From Candidatus Methanoperedens nitratireducens (GTDB taxonomy: Archaea; Halobacteriota; Methanosarcinia; Methanosarcinales; Methanoperedenaceae): a stretch of DNA of 64,000 bases. The notes under the pieces were generated by a model. The model was not told the origin of the DNA. It searched no databases and saw nothing but the letters and a program-made list of their open reading frames with translations. The stretch covers positions 108,928 through 172,927 of the forward strand of contig NZ_JMIY01000005.1 in assembly GCF_000685155.1 (NCBI RefSeq), written 5' to 3'. The position numbers and the translations under genes were made by a program. This document shows positions 40,778-49,534 of this stretch, piece by piece. Position 1 is the first letter of the stretch; each line of letters starts with the position of its first letter.

Positions 40778-43700
40778 CTATTTCTTTTGAACCAATCTTC
40801 TTAATAGAAAGGCAGCTAATATCCCGAGAAGGGGAAACGTGCCGTAACTCAATTTTTTATCATTCTCTACTCTTAGAACCGCACCTTCCCGTGTAAACGC
40901 AAGTGATGCAGGAATTCCCCACTTATCATTTCGTTCCATGGATTCGATATATATTACATGTTTTCCAGGTGACATGTTTGAGATTTCGATCTCAGCAAAG
41001 ACCTCCTCAGTCTGGGAATCAAATATCCCATCAACAGGACTCATCAAAATTTTCTCTTCTGGAGTATCAATGTAATATCTCGCACCTCTGATCTTCATCT
41101 TGTATCCTGCCACTGCAAGAGCCTTTACTATAGTCCTGTTCCCCTGCTTAAGCAATGATATATCTTTAACAGCAGGCAGCATGTTAAATCCGATTATATC
41201 ATGGGATCTGGGTACATGGCAGGCCTCACATTTCTCATTTTTATGCTCTTCATCACCTATATACACGGCGTTATAATTATCCCGTGTTGCGGCATGGCAG
41301 CTTCTGCAATCCCTCGGGGTCTTATAGCCAACTGGATGTGTTTTGGTACCTTCTTCTCCACCATGACACGCACGACAGGCGTTATTTCCTCCGCCGTTCA
41401 GGGTTTTATGTCTGCCAAGCGAATCTATCCTTTTTTCTACAAAGCCTTCAGTTCCATGGCATGAGAGGCAATCCCCGCCGCCGTCCCTTCCACCGAAGAT
41501 CTGCGGGGAATGAAAGTTTTGCGGGATTCTTCCTGCAACCAGCGTGGAATTTTCCCAGAGCCAGCCTGCATTGTAGCCTTCTATTGTCTCATTTTCCATA
41601 ATTTTCTTAATATCAGGAGATAGAGCAACAACCTCCTCTAAAACCACCATATTTTTTGGCTTTGTCTGGATGATTTCAGATACCTTTGCACTGAAAATGG
41701 TGATATTCTTTGACTGGTACCCGGTGTAGTTTATGCCTGGCGTGTATTCAAAGACCTCACCCCTTCCTACAAAATCCTCATAAGAGAGATTCCCGGCCTG
41801 AAGCTGCAGGAAAGCCTCATCGCTTTCTGTGTTCACTGCCTTTAATAAAAGGCTGAAATTTTCTGAGATGTTCCATCTCTCGCCCTCAAAAATGGCTTTA
41901 CGCTTTCCTGATTCTATATTTATATACATATCATTTTCGGTAATGTTTGCTAATATAAGGAGGGCAGTAGTTTCATTGTACTCTTTTTTATTTGTAAAAT
42001 TAGCCAGCTCCCTTGTATAGAAAATATCATCTTTGTCTCTATCAACTCTTTCGATTACCCTGAGTCTTATTTCTGGTCTTGCGTAGACATGGCACAAATA
42101 ACATGAGATTGTATTGTTCTCAGCATGAACCCTTTTCAATCTGAAGCCTTCAAACTGGATAAAGCTTGTATTTTCTGATTTAAAAATTTCTGTGACATTA
42201 AGCACAATCGCAGGTAACTTTACGCTTGAGTTGTCTATGGTAAAATACTCTTCATATGTGTAATTCCCAATGTTTATAAGACTTCTATCCACGGGTACAT
42301 TATCTTTGAGAATTTCGATGATCGCATTCCCTCTTACAACGGAGATCTCCAGCAGTTTTAGCCTGAATCTAAATCCTAAATCAATAAAATCTCCGGCTTT
42401 GACACTGAACTTATTCCTCTCCCTGTCAAGTTCAACCAGAGATGTTCTATTCTTGTATATTAAAGTAGCATTTCCCCATTTTTCTGAATTTTCTTTATTC
42501 AGGTGGCAGTATATGCAGTTTATGCTATCAGGCAGTTCACGCAAAGCATAGTGGGATGCGGTAGATCTCATGTTTTTGCCCTGAGTCTTCACACTATTAG
42601 CATGGCACTCCTCGCAGATGCTCCCTGTAGTGACATTAAGATTTACAGCGTTACCAGGGTTATCATTCAGGCTGGCATTCTTAAAATGGGAATATACCAT
42701 GGGAGCACGGTATTTCTGGTTTAAGGAATGGCATTCATCATTACTGCACTTCCTGGGCGATTTATATTCAGGCGGGTGTCCATCTGGCTCTGCTCCATTA
42801 CCATGGCAGGCCCAGCATGCGCTGTTGCCGCCTCTATTTAAGCGGTAGTGTACGCTGTTATTAAATGCCGCAATATCTATTCTCTTATCCAGAGGCCCGC
42901 CTGTGGCTTTGATATCATGACATGAGGCACAGTCTGCTCCTCCTCCACCTGCGGCAACATTGTGAACAAATAAAGCGGTTGTAAGCTGTGAGGAATTACC
43001 GTGACATTGTAGGCATGTTTTATCAGACCATTCACCGAGGGAGTGATTAAAAAAGGATGTACCGTCATTTGCTGCTGCAGGCGTAATGCCAGTCTTATTC
43101 TGGATCTCAGGTGGGACGGGGTAAAAGGAAAAAGCATTATAGAAGTAGTTTCCCGATGCGCCATTGCTGTAATGGCAGTTGGCGCACCAGTAGCTTGTAC
43201 TGGTTATACCCTGATTTGGCATATTTCCAGATCGAATGTTCTCTACTTTTCCTAATGCCTCTGGATCGTGAAGAGTATTTCCGTGGCAGTAATCGCAGCT
43301 TGATTGCTGGCTGGCATTGCTCCAGTACGCTGGCTGTGAGCCGTTCCACAGGGCTCCAGAATAGGGATTTGTGCTGTGGTTAACAGGTGTGGGTATGATC
43401 GGGGCCTGGGCGAACTTAATAAGTCCACTTCCCTGGTGGCAGGAGGTGCAGTTTGCAGCAGAAAACGGTAATCTAAAGCTAAAATTAGAGACATGACAGC
43501 TTCCGCACTTTGTGGCATTTATGCCCTGATAGCTTCCGTTCGGTAATATATACTTGATACTATGAACATCTGATGGTACCTCTGAATGGCATCTTATGCA
43601 CTCAACCTTTCCAGCATGTTTATTCTTTTGTATCCTGTCATTTAAATGACAGTTGTTGCAGAACCCGGAATCTGCTAAAGGTCTGGTTATATTTGTTCCG

Positions 43701-44323
43701 TGTAGCTTATCCTGTCCATGACAGTTTGTACAGTTTGGGCTGCCAGCAGGATGCAGCGGATAGATGGAGGTGATATCAGATGTATGATTGCCTACCAGTA
43801 TGTTGTTCGGGTTCTGCATCACGTCCTTATAAACAGTCGAGGAGTTCTGGTGGCAGTATGCACAGTATCCTTCTCCAGGAGATATGCCAAAACCCGCATT
43901 CATGCCGTAATGGGCTGCGCTGGCACTGGCGCTATACTTAAAAAGAGACGAGGTCTTGCTGTGGCAGTCATAGCATTGAACATTCACAGAGATATTGGCA
44001 TTTTTCAGATGATTGTTAACTCTAAGAGCGCTCCCTTGCTGATGGCAGTCCTCACATGTATAGGTTGATACAGGGCCATGCGGTATACTTGAGGTGTTCA
44101 CATTATAGTGGCATCCTGTGCAGTCGCTGCTGGAGAGACCGGCATCTGCTGTATTGATATTTATATGAGATCCAAAAAAAGAGGCGTTAATTGCAGGATA
44201 AACAGGAGAGGGGATCGGCATATCAGATACGTGGCAATCCATGCATTCCTGCGCATCACCTATATACACAAAAGAAAAGGCTACCAGCAATAAAAACAGA
44301 GTTTTTTTCATCATATCAAACAA
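40778..44323 (-). CDS. Giant 23-haem surface c-type cytochrome with S-layer-like segments
   Basis: 1,181 residues with a signal peptide (KKTLFLLLVAFSFVYIGDA) and a C-terminal anchor helix (about 1158-1176) before RRLVQKK. I count 22 CxxCH motifs and one CSNDECH (Cx4CH), so up to 23 haems: 18 in residues 27-605, one near 743 and four at 954-1045. Between them are haem-free beta-rich segments (about 610-740 and 750-950) whose VKAGDFIDLG, NGNAIIEILKD-type strands resemble Methanosarcinales S-layer repeats. NxS/T sites are abundant, consistent with a glycosylated surface protein. In ANME archaea such fusions are proposed to carry electrons through the S-layer to outside acceptors. Translation may start at a nearby ATG (MMKK). 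Confidence 0.92.
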   Translation of the reverse strand: MFDMMKKTLFLLLVAFSFVYIGDAQECMDCHVSDMPIPSPVYPAINASFFGSHININTADAGLSSSDCTGCHYNVNTSSIPHGPVSTYTCEDCHQQGSALRVNNHLKNANISVNVQCYDCHSKTSSLFKYSASASAAHYGMNAGFGISPGEGYCAYCHQNSSTVYKDVMQNPNNILVGNHTSDITSIYPLHPAGSPNCTNCHGQDKLHGTNITRPLADSGFCNNCHLNDRIQKNKHAGKVECIRCHSEVPSDVHSIKYILPNGSYQGINATKCGSCHVSNFSFRLPFSAANCTSCHQGSGLIKFAQAPIIPTPVNHSTNPYSGALWNGSQPAYWSNASQQSSCDYCHGNTLHDPEALGKVENIRSGNMPNQGITSTSYWCANCHYSNGASGNYFYNAFSFYPVPPEIQNKTGITPAAANDGTSFFNHSLGEWSDKTCLQCHGNSSQLTTALFVHNVAAGGGGADCASCHDIKATGGPLDKRIDIAAFNNSVHYRLNRGGNSACWACHGNGAEPDGHPPEYKSPRKCSNDECHSLNQKYRAPMVYSHFKNASLNDNPGNAVNLNVTTGSICEECHANSVKTQGKNMRSTASHYALRELPDSINCIYCHLNKENSEKWGNATLIYKNRTSLVELDRERNKFSVKAGDFIDLGFRFRLKLLEISVVRGNAIIEILKDNVPVDRSLINIGNYTYEEYFTIDNSSVKLPAIVLNVTEIFKSENTSFIQFEGFRLKRVHAENNTISCYLCHVYARPEIRLRVIERVDRDKDDIFYTRELANFTNKKEYNETTALLILANITENDMYINIESGKRKAIFEGERWNISENFSLLLKAVNTESDEAFLQLQAGNLSYEDFVGRGEVFEYTPGINYTGYQSKNITIFSAKVSEIIQTKPKNMVVLEEVVALSPDIKKIMENETIEGYNAGWLWENSTLVAGRIPQNFHSPQIFGGRDGGGDCLSCHGTEGFVEKRIDSLGRHKTLNGGGNNACRACHGGEEGTKTHPVGYKTPRDCRSCHAATRDNYNAVYIGDEEHKNEKCEACHVPRSHDIIGFNMLPAVKDISLLKQGNRTIVKALAVAGYKMKIRGARYYIDTPEEKILMSPVDGIFDSQTEEVFAEIEISNMSPGKHVIYIESMERNDKWGIPASLAFTREGAVLRVENDKKLSYGTFPLLGILAAFLLRRLVQKK

Positions 44324-44690
44324 TGAATAATGGATTTATTTAAATAAATAGATTTTGAAATCATGATAATTAGTATACTGATAAAATTATCGAGCCCATT
44401 CAATAATTCCAATTTTTCAAATATATCAAAAAGCTTTCCGTGCCTCAGCATCTGGTATGAGAAAGTTCAACTATATCGCATCTCAGACTCGGATGTGGTT
44501 CAGCTAATATAAACAACGAACTGGTACGAACTTGATACGAACTCGAGCTGATGAGTTCGTTTAAGTTCGTTTTGAGTTCGTTGTTAATCGTCTAATTATT
44601 GGATGGGTTCCTCAGTATTAGAAAAGCTATATAATTAAACACAGGAATTAGTGCTCTTAATAACCGGCTGCATTACGTTAAGAGAGGATT
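44324..44690. promoter_or_regulatory. Divergent promoter region of the cytochrome and LUD genes
   Basis: No gene in 367 bases. A 16-bp palindrome ATTTATTTAAATAAAT (44333-44348) lies just upstream of the cytochrome start and can serve as its TATA element. The middle holds the large iteron palindrome. GAGAGG just before 44691 is the binding site of the next gene. Confidence 0.5.
44512..44592. repeat. Iteron palindrome: two repeat arms tail to tail
   Basis: A left arm (44512-44544) with three ACGAACT words and a right arm (44553-44585) with three AGTTCGT words are inverted around an 8-base spacer, GAGCTGAT. Within arms the words are 10-11 bases apart, one helical turn. The right arm plus AATCGTC is identical over 39 bases to the single arm at 10311-10349. 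The arm order is the reverse of that around the GxxExxY gene, as if the ends of a cassette had been joined. Confidence 0.85.
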
Positions 44691-45893
44691 ATGCACTATG
44701 AAGAAGTTATAGCCCTTAGAAAAGCCTTTAATTCAGTAAAGGAAAGGCAGAGCCTGAATCCGCCCTCGGACTTTGAAGAAAGAAAAAAGAGGCTTAAATC
44801 CTCAAGGGAACTCTGTGTGGGAAATGAAATACTTCTGAGCAAAGCTATTGATAATCTGAGGAGAAACGGCATCAAGGTATATCCTGTCAGAGAGAAGCAG
44901 GAAGCAGTTGATGTTATTCTCGATGAAGCAGGGCATGAGAAACATATTGTAAAATCCAAATCAAACGTCACAAAAGAAATAGAATTAACCAGAGCCCTTG
45001 AGAGAAAGGGATTGACAGTCATTGAGACCGATATTGGAGATCGGATCTTACAGATACTGAATGCAAGACCATCCCACCCCACAGGGCCTGTGACCCATCT
45101 CTCGGCAAGAGAGATTGCTAAGAAACTATCCACGTACTACAATAAACCCATAAAAGAGAGCCCTGAGGAGATCGTACAGATAGTACGGGAGGATGTGATC
45201 TCCAATCTCAATGATGCGAGAGTGGGAATCACAGGGGCGAATGCCATAACCGTAGAGGAAGGCTCGATTATGATGACCCATAATGAGGGAAACATCTATG
45301 AGGTGATGCGGAAGGAAAAACATATAGTTGTGACCTCAATAGACAAGATCTATCCTGATATTGAAGCAGCTATGAACATGATAAAAATCCTGAGCTTCAG
45401 TGCCACAGGCTCAATAGTACCATCATTTGTTGAAGTAATAAGCGGCGTGAGCAAGACCGCTGATGTTGAGAAGAAATTTATTAAAGGGATTCACAACCCT
45501 TCTGAAATAGTCTTAGTATTGCTTGATAACAGGAGGACCGAGCTTGCAGGGAATGGATTTAAAGACCTCCTGCTGTGCATAGGATGCGGGAACTGCCTGC
45601 TCCACTGCCCCATGTATAATACTATTGGTAATGAGTTCGCCAGGGATAACTACCTGGGTGGAAAGGGTCTTGCCTACTATTCCCTTTATAATAATGAAAA
45701 AGATGAGAGGCTTGAGTTCTGCCTGACCTGCGGCAGGTGCAAAGAGAACTGCCCGCTGGGACTGGATATACCTGCAATAATTAAAAGAATAAGAAGTAAA
45801 GGGATCTCTTCGGATATCTATTATTTTTTAAAATCGCATATGATATGGGCGTACTACCAGATGCTTTTGAGACTTAAAACCGCAAACAAATGA
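44691..45893 (+). CDS. LUD-domain 4Fe-4S protein (LutB-like)
   Basis: 400 residues. The N-terminal two thirds is an LUD domain (VGITGANAITVEEGSIMMTH, VVTSIDKIYPDIEAAM), as in lactate-utilisation LutB/LutC. The C-terminal part carries two 4Fe-4S motifs, CIGCGNCLLHCP and CLTCGRCKENCP. The C-terminal tail is amphipathic. No LutA or LutC partner is adjacent, so lactate use is unproven; a general electron-transfer role, possibly with an FAD or heterodisulphide-type partner, is equally possible. Its TGA ends directly against the 3' end of a convergent tRNA. Confidence 0.88.
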   Translation: MHYEEVIALRKAFNSVKERQSLNPPSDFEERKKRLKSSRELCVGNEILLSKAIDNLRRNGIKVYPVREKQEAVDVILDEAGHEKHIVKSKSNVTKEIELTRALERKGLTVIETDIGDRILQILNARPSHPTGPVTHLSAREIAKKLSTYYNKPIKESPEEIVQIVREDVISNLNDARVGITGANAITVEEGSIMMTHNEGNIYEVMRKEKHIVVTSIDKIYPDIEAAMNMIKILSFSATGSIVPSFVEVISGVSKTADVEKKFIKGIHNPSEIVLVLLDNRRTELAGNGFKDLLLCIGCGNCLLHCPMYNTIGNEFARDNYLGGKGLAYYSLYNNEKDERLEFCLTCGRCKENCPLGLDIPAIIKRIRSKGISSDIYYFLKSHMIWAYYQMLLRLKTANK

Positions 45894-45965
45894 TGCACCG
45901 ATCGGGATTTGAACCCGAGTTATGAGCTTGGAAGGCTCAAGTCATAGCCACTAGACCATCGGTGC
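45894..45965 (-). tRNA. tRNA-Gly (anticodon UCC)
   Basis: The minus strand folds as a cloverleaf: a 7-bp acceptor stem GCACCGA/TCGGTGC with discriminator A, D arm with GGTCTAGTGG-type loop, anticodon stem TGAGC/GCTCA around loop CTTCCAA giving anticodon UCC, and T arm CGGGTTCAAATCCCG. CCA is not encoded and there is no intron. A promoter-like AAGCTTTTTATGG lies about 30 bases upstream. The 3' end abuts the stop codon of the LUD gene. Confidence 0.95.
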
Positions 45966-46056
45966 GTGTCTTAGCCCTAATAGTGCATTCCACCATAAAA
46001 AGCTTTATCATGGTCTGGCAAATCTTTAACTTATTGTACTCATAGTATAGCGCATT

Positions 46057-46248
46057 ATGAAGAAGATGTATATTGAGATCATAACAGCAGTTGCTTCTGT
46101 AGCGGTATTTATTATGCTGATTATTGCAGCACAGCTCATCATGCCTGCATCAACAGGTTATGGCTACACCGCTGCTTTGCTTATCTTTGTCATTATAATG
46201 GGTATTGCAGGATTTAAGCTTGCAGAGATTCCGGATAAATCAAAATAA
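46057..46248 (+). CDS. Small two-helix membrane protein
   Basis: 63 residues: two hydrophobic helices (about 8-30 and 37-54) joined by PASTGYGY, with a short polar tail. Not recognised. It lies five bases before the guaA subunit gene and is probably co-transcribed with it. Function is unknown. Confidence 0.7.
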   Translation: MKKMYIEIITAVASVAVFIMLIIAAQLIMPASTGYGYTAALLIFVIIMGIAGFKLAEIPDKSK

Positions 46249-46253
46249 TATTT

Positions 46254-46817
46254 ATGGTAAAAATCATAGTAATTAACAATTATGGCCAGTTCTGCCACCT
46301 GATACACCGCGCTGTGCGGGATCTGGATCAGGAAGCAGAGCTGATGAAAAACACCTCTTCCATAGAGGAGATACTATCAAGAGAGCCGGATGGACTTATA
46401 TTAAGCGGCGGGCCTTCACTTGAGCGCTCGGGCAATTGCAGTTTATACGTAAAGGAGATCGATCTGCCTGTTCTGGGCATCTGTCTCGGGCACCAGGTGA
46501 TGGCGCAGGCATACGGCGGTGCGGTGAGGACAGGAGCTGCTGGAGGCTATGCTGCGGTTGAGATAGAGATACTTGAAGAAGATGATATCCTGAAAGGCCT
46601 GGGTCAGAAAACAAAAGTGTGGGCATCCCATGCAGATGAAGTATCCTCTCTTCCTCCTGATTTTATAAGGCTGGCGCGCTCAAAGATCTGTGAGATCGAA
46701 GCGATGAAGCATAAGACAAAACCGCTATATGGCGTGCAGTGGCATCCTGAGGTCTCACATACAGAGCGCGGAAATGACCTGCTCAATAACTTCTTTGAGA
46801 TATGCCAGAGCTTTTAA
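46254..46817 (+). CDS. guaAA: GMP synthase, glutamine amidotransferase subunit
   Basis: Class I amidotransferase of 187 residues supplying ammonia for XMP to GMP conversion. The triad is visible: nucleophile Cys in [11 protein letters not shown], and His/Glu in [11 protein letters not shown]. It has the archaeal form in which this subunit is separate from the ATP-pyrophosphatase subunit; the partner gene is not in this window. It overlaps the convergent MFS gene by 35 bases at the 3' end. Confidence 0.94.
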   Translation: MVKIIVINNYGQFCHLIHRAVRDLDQEAELMKNTSSIEEILSREPDGLILSGGPSLERSGNCSLYVKEIDLPVLGICLGHQVMAQAYGGAVRTGAAGGYAAVEIEILEEDDILKGLGQKTKVWASHADEVSSLPPDFIRLARSKICEIEAMKHKTKPLYGVQWHPEVSHTERGNDLLNNFFEICQSF

Positions 46818-47865
46818 AACGGATGACTGCATAGCCCAGCACAGCAAAAAAAGCCCCAATTGCCATCACACCCTGAAAACCATAATATTCTAATATGGCT
46901 CCCCCCAGGAGAGAACCGATTATTGTTGAAAACGCTATTGCTGAATTAAGTAACCCAGATGCTGTGCCTTTTTCTTCATTTGTATCAATAAGCAGGCGGA
47001 CAGAACCTACATAGAGGCATGAATAGGAAAAAGCGATCAGTACCATTCCGAAGATAGCCTGATAGTATATCGTTAATGGTATAAGTGATATAAATGCCAC
47101 GGCTGAGATTAAATCTCCTGCATGAATAAGACGGACAGTGTTGTACCTGTCAAGCCGCCTCATAATGAGAAACTGCAGGGCCGGATTCAGCATATATATT
47201 ATCCCGATCCATAGTTTATCTGCCCCAAGACTTGCAAGATATAAGGGAAAGATTACCCAGACGTTATTTGCTCCTATCTGGCGCAGAAAGAATGAAAAAT
47301 ATATACCCCAGTTTTTTTTCAGGATATCGCGGGAGAAGTAATCTGCTTTCTTTCTCGTATGCACCTCTGTACCAGGCAGTGTTAATGTAACCAAAAACGA
47401 TGAGGCGAATAGTAGCGATGCAATAGCAAAGATCTGCCAGTAAACAGCGATGATCCCGGCTAACAGGTTCCCCACAGCCCAGCCAAGGGGCATGAATGAA
47501 CTGAACTTCCCGATACTCCGCTTTAAATTATATACATAGAGCACAAGCACAGCAGGATAGACCCCTGCACTGAATCCGGCCAATGCCCGTACTACACCGA
47601 GACTTAGGGGATCGTATGCGAATATCTGGAGAAAAAAAGTTACAGAAGCACTTAAAAAACCTGCATACAAAAGTGTCTTTGGAGGGAATAGATCTGCTGC
47701 CCTGCTGAAGATATACGTTGAGATAAAAAGTGCTCCCCCATAAGCTGCCCCGATTATACCGATCTCAATCCCTGATGCTTCAAATTCATGCGCAAGAATT
47801 GGAATAAAAAGATTTGACATCATCACAGCAGAGTTGGTGAAAAGCTGGATCATGTTAAGTCTCAT
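46783..47865 (-). CDS. Major facilitator superfamily transporter
   Basis: 360 residues with about eleven to twelve membrane helices in two halves. The signature loop between helices 2 and 3 is [17 protein letters not shown]. Loop [13 protein letters not shown] marks the second half. The type resembles DHA-like drug/metabolite efflux proteins; the substrate cannot be read. It is divergent from rfcL. Confidence 0.86.
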   Translation of the reverse strand: MRLNMIQLFTNSAVMMSNLFIPILAHEFEASGIEIGIIGAAYGGALFISTYIFSRAADLFPPKTLLYAGFLSASVTFFLQIFAYDPLSLGVVRALAGFSAGVYPAVLVLYVYNLKRSIGKFSSFMPLGWAVGNLLAGIIAVYWQIFAIASLLFASSFLVTLTLPGTEVHTRKKADYFSRDILKKNWGIYFSFFLRQIGANNVWVIFPLYLASLGADKLWIGIIYMLNPALQFLIMRRLDRYNTVRLIHAGDLISAVAFISLIPLTIYYQAIFGMVLIAFSYSCLYVGSVRLLIDTNEEKGTASGLLNSAIAFSTIIGSLLGGAILEYYGFQGVMAIGAFFAVLGYAVIRFKSSGISQRSY

Positions 47866-47922
47866 AACCGAATCTAATGAAAAGATACGTATTTAAGGAG
47901 TACAGTTTATAAAACCACAATC

Positions 47923-49338
47923 ATGACATCACTTGACTGGACAGAGAAATACCGCCCCCGGATACTTTCACAGGTAGCAGGCCATAATAAGGCGATAGAG
48001 GAACTCAGGCTCTGGGCACAGAGCTGGAAGCAGGGAATCCCCGGGGACAGGGCGGTTGTTCTGTATGGAAGAGCGGGTACAGGCAAGACTACAGCAGCCC
48101 ATGCACTTGCAAACGAGATGGGATGGGAAGTGATCGAGCTAAATGCAAGTGACCAGCGCACAGCCGCTATAATTGAAAGAGTAGCCGGTTCTGCTTCTCA
48201 GATGAGCACACTGGGCGGTATGAGAAGGCTTGTTATACTGGATGAGGCTGATAATATCCACGGCAATGCGGACAGGGGAGGGGAGAGGGCGATTATTGGA
48301 CTGATAAAGGAAACAGGACAGCCGATTATTCTTATTGCAAATGAACTATATGATATGTCAGCAGGGCTTCGGGGTGTATGCAAACCCATCCAGTTCAATG
48401 CTGTAATGTCGCGCTCTATGATCCCTGTATTAAGGAAAATCACTGAGGCAGAGTGCATAACATGCGGATCTGCTATTCTTGAGAAGATCGCAGGGAATGC
48501 AAACGGTGATCTACGAAGTGCAATAAACGATTTGCAGGCTGTAGCCCAGGGAAGATCAAGTATCGAACCTGATGATATCACTACAGGTGAGAGGGATACT
48601 AAAGAGAGCATATTCAAGGTAATGGCAAAGATCTTCAAAGGAGTGGATATCATAAAGGCCCATGAGGCTACTTTTAATCTTGATGAGAACCCTGAGGACT
48701 TTATTCACTGGGTGGATGAGAACCTGCCTCTTGAATATACGCAGGCAGATGACCTTGAGGAAGGTTACCGTAATCTCTCCAGGGCCTCTCTCTTTTTAGG
48801 CAGGGTCAGAAGAAGGCAGAATTACAACATGTGGAGGTATGCAGGTGTTATGATGACCGCGGGTATTGTAGCCGCGCGCTCCCGCCGTTACACAGGATTC
48901 GTAAAGTTCCAGTCTCCTTCTTTATGGAAAAAGCTCGGGCAGACAAAGGGCACAAGGAGCATACGCGATTTGACCGCAAAAAAAATCGGAGCCTACTGTC
49001 ATGTATCAATGAGCTATACCCGTTCACATTTGCTGTCTTTTTTCAGGATGATGATGAAGGATGATAAGTATGCACCTTCAGTTGCGGCCCTGCTTACCCT
49101 TGAGCCAGAGGAAATTGCATTCCTGATAGAATCAAAATCTGTAACAAAAAAGGTTCAGAAGATATACAATGATGCACAGTCCCTTATAGAAAAAGAGACA
49201 GAGCATGAGATAGAGTTATTCGGTGGATTTGGGGCCAGGATACAGGAATCCCGGGTTAGTGGGGAAGATCAAGAGGAAAAACCAGAGGTCGAAGTTAAGA
49301 AGGAGGTTAAACCCCAGCGGTCGTTATTTGATTTTTGA
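47923..49338 (+). CDS. rfcL: Replication factor C large subunit
   Basis: Clamp-loader subunit that opens PCNA at primer ends, 471 residues. DWTEKYRPRILSQVAGH opens the AAA+ domain, with Walker A YGRAGTGKTTAA, Walker B VILDEADNIHG and the DLRSAINDLQ sensor segment. A collar domain follows (about 250-400). The C-terminal tail is charged and ends QRSLFDF, a PIP box that binds PCNA. Confidence 0.96.
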   Translation: MTSLDWTEKYRPRILSQVAGHNKAIEELRLWAQSWKQGIPGDRAVVLYGRAGTGKTTAAHALANEMGWEVIELNASDQRTAAIIERVAGSASQMSTLGGMRRLVILDEADNIHGNADRGGERAIIGLIKETGQPIILIANELYDMSAGLRGVCKPIQFNAVMSRSMIPVLRKITEAECITCGSAILEKIAGNANGDLRSAINDLQAVAQGRSSIEPDDITTGERDTKESIFKVMAKIFKGVDIIKAHEATFNLDENPEDFIHWVDENLPLEYTQADDLEEGYRNLSRASLFLGRVRRRQNYNMWRYAGVMMTAGIVAARSRRYTGFVKFQSPSLWKKLGQTKGTRSIRDLTAKKIGAYCHVSMSYTRSHLLSFFRMMMKDDKYAPSVAALLTLEPEEIAFLIESKSVTKKVQKIYNDAQSLIEKETEHEIELFGGFGARIQESRVSGEDQEEKPEVEVKKEVKPQRSLFDF

Positions 49339-49534
49339 AGAATAAGATGAGCAGGTTGGGGAGTGGGGGTTAGTATTAAAAATAAGTTTCCCTGCTCATC
49401 TAAACCTAAGATAATCTCATTGTATATAAACCTAACTAATTGGTATTCTACTTGGATATCTGATAGCTTGATAATGAAAACACCCAAAGTTATATGGTAA
49501 TAGTGTTCTTTATTCGTATAGAAGCGAAGCGATC

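Noticed and set aside
44512-44592. Short repeated words as a CRISPR array
   Set aside because: Words are 7-8 bases with 2-4 base gaps, arranged as inverted arms. No spacers of 30-40 bases and no cas genes are present.
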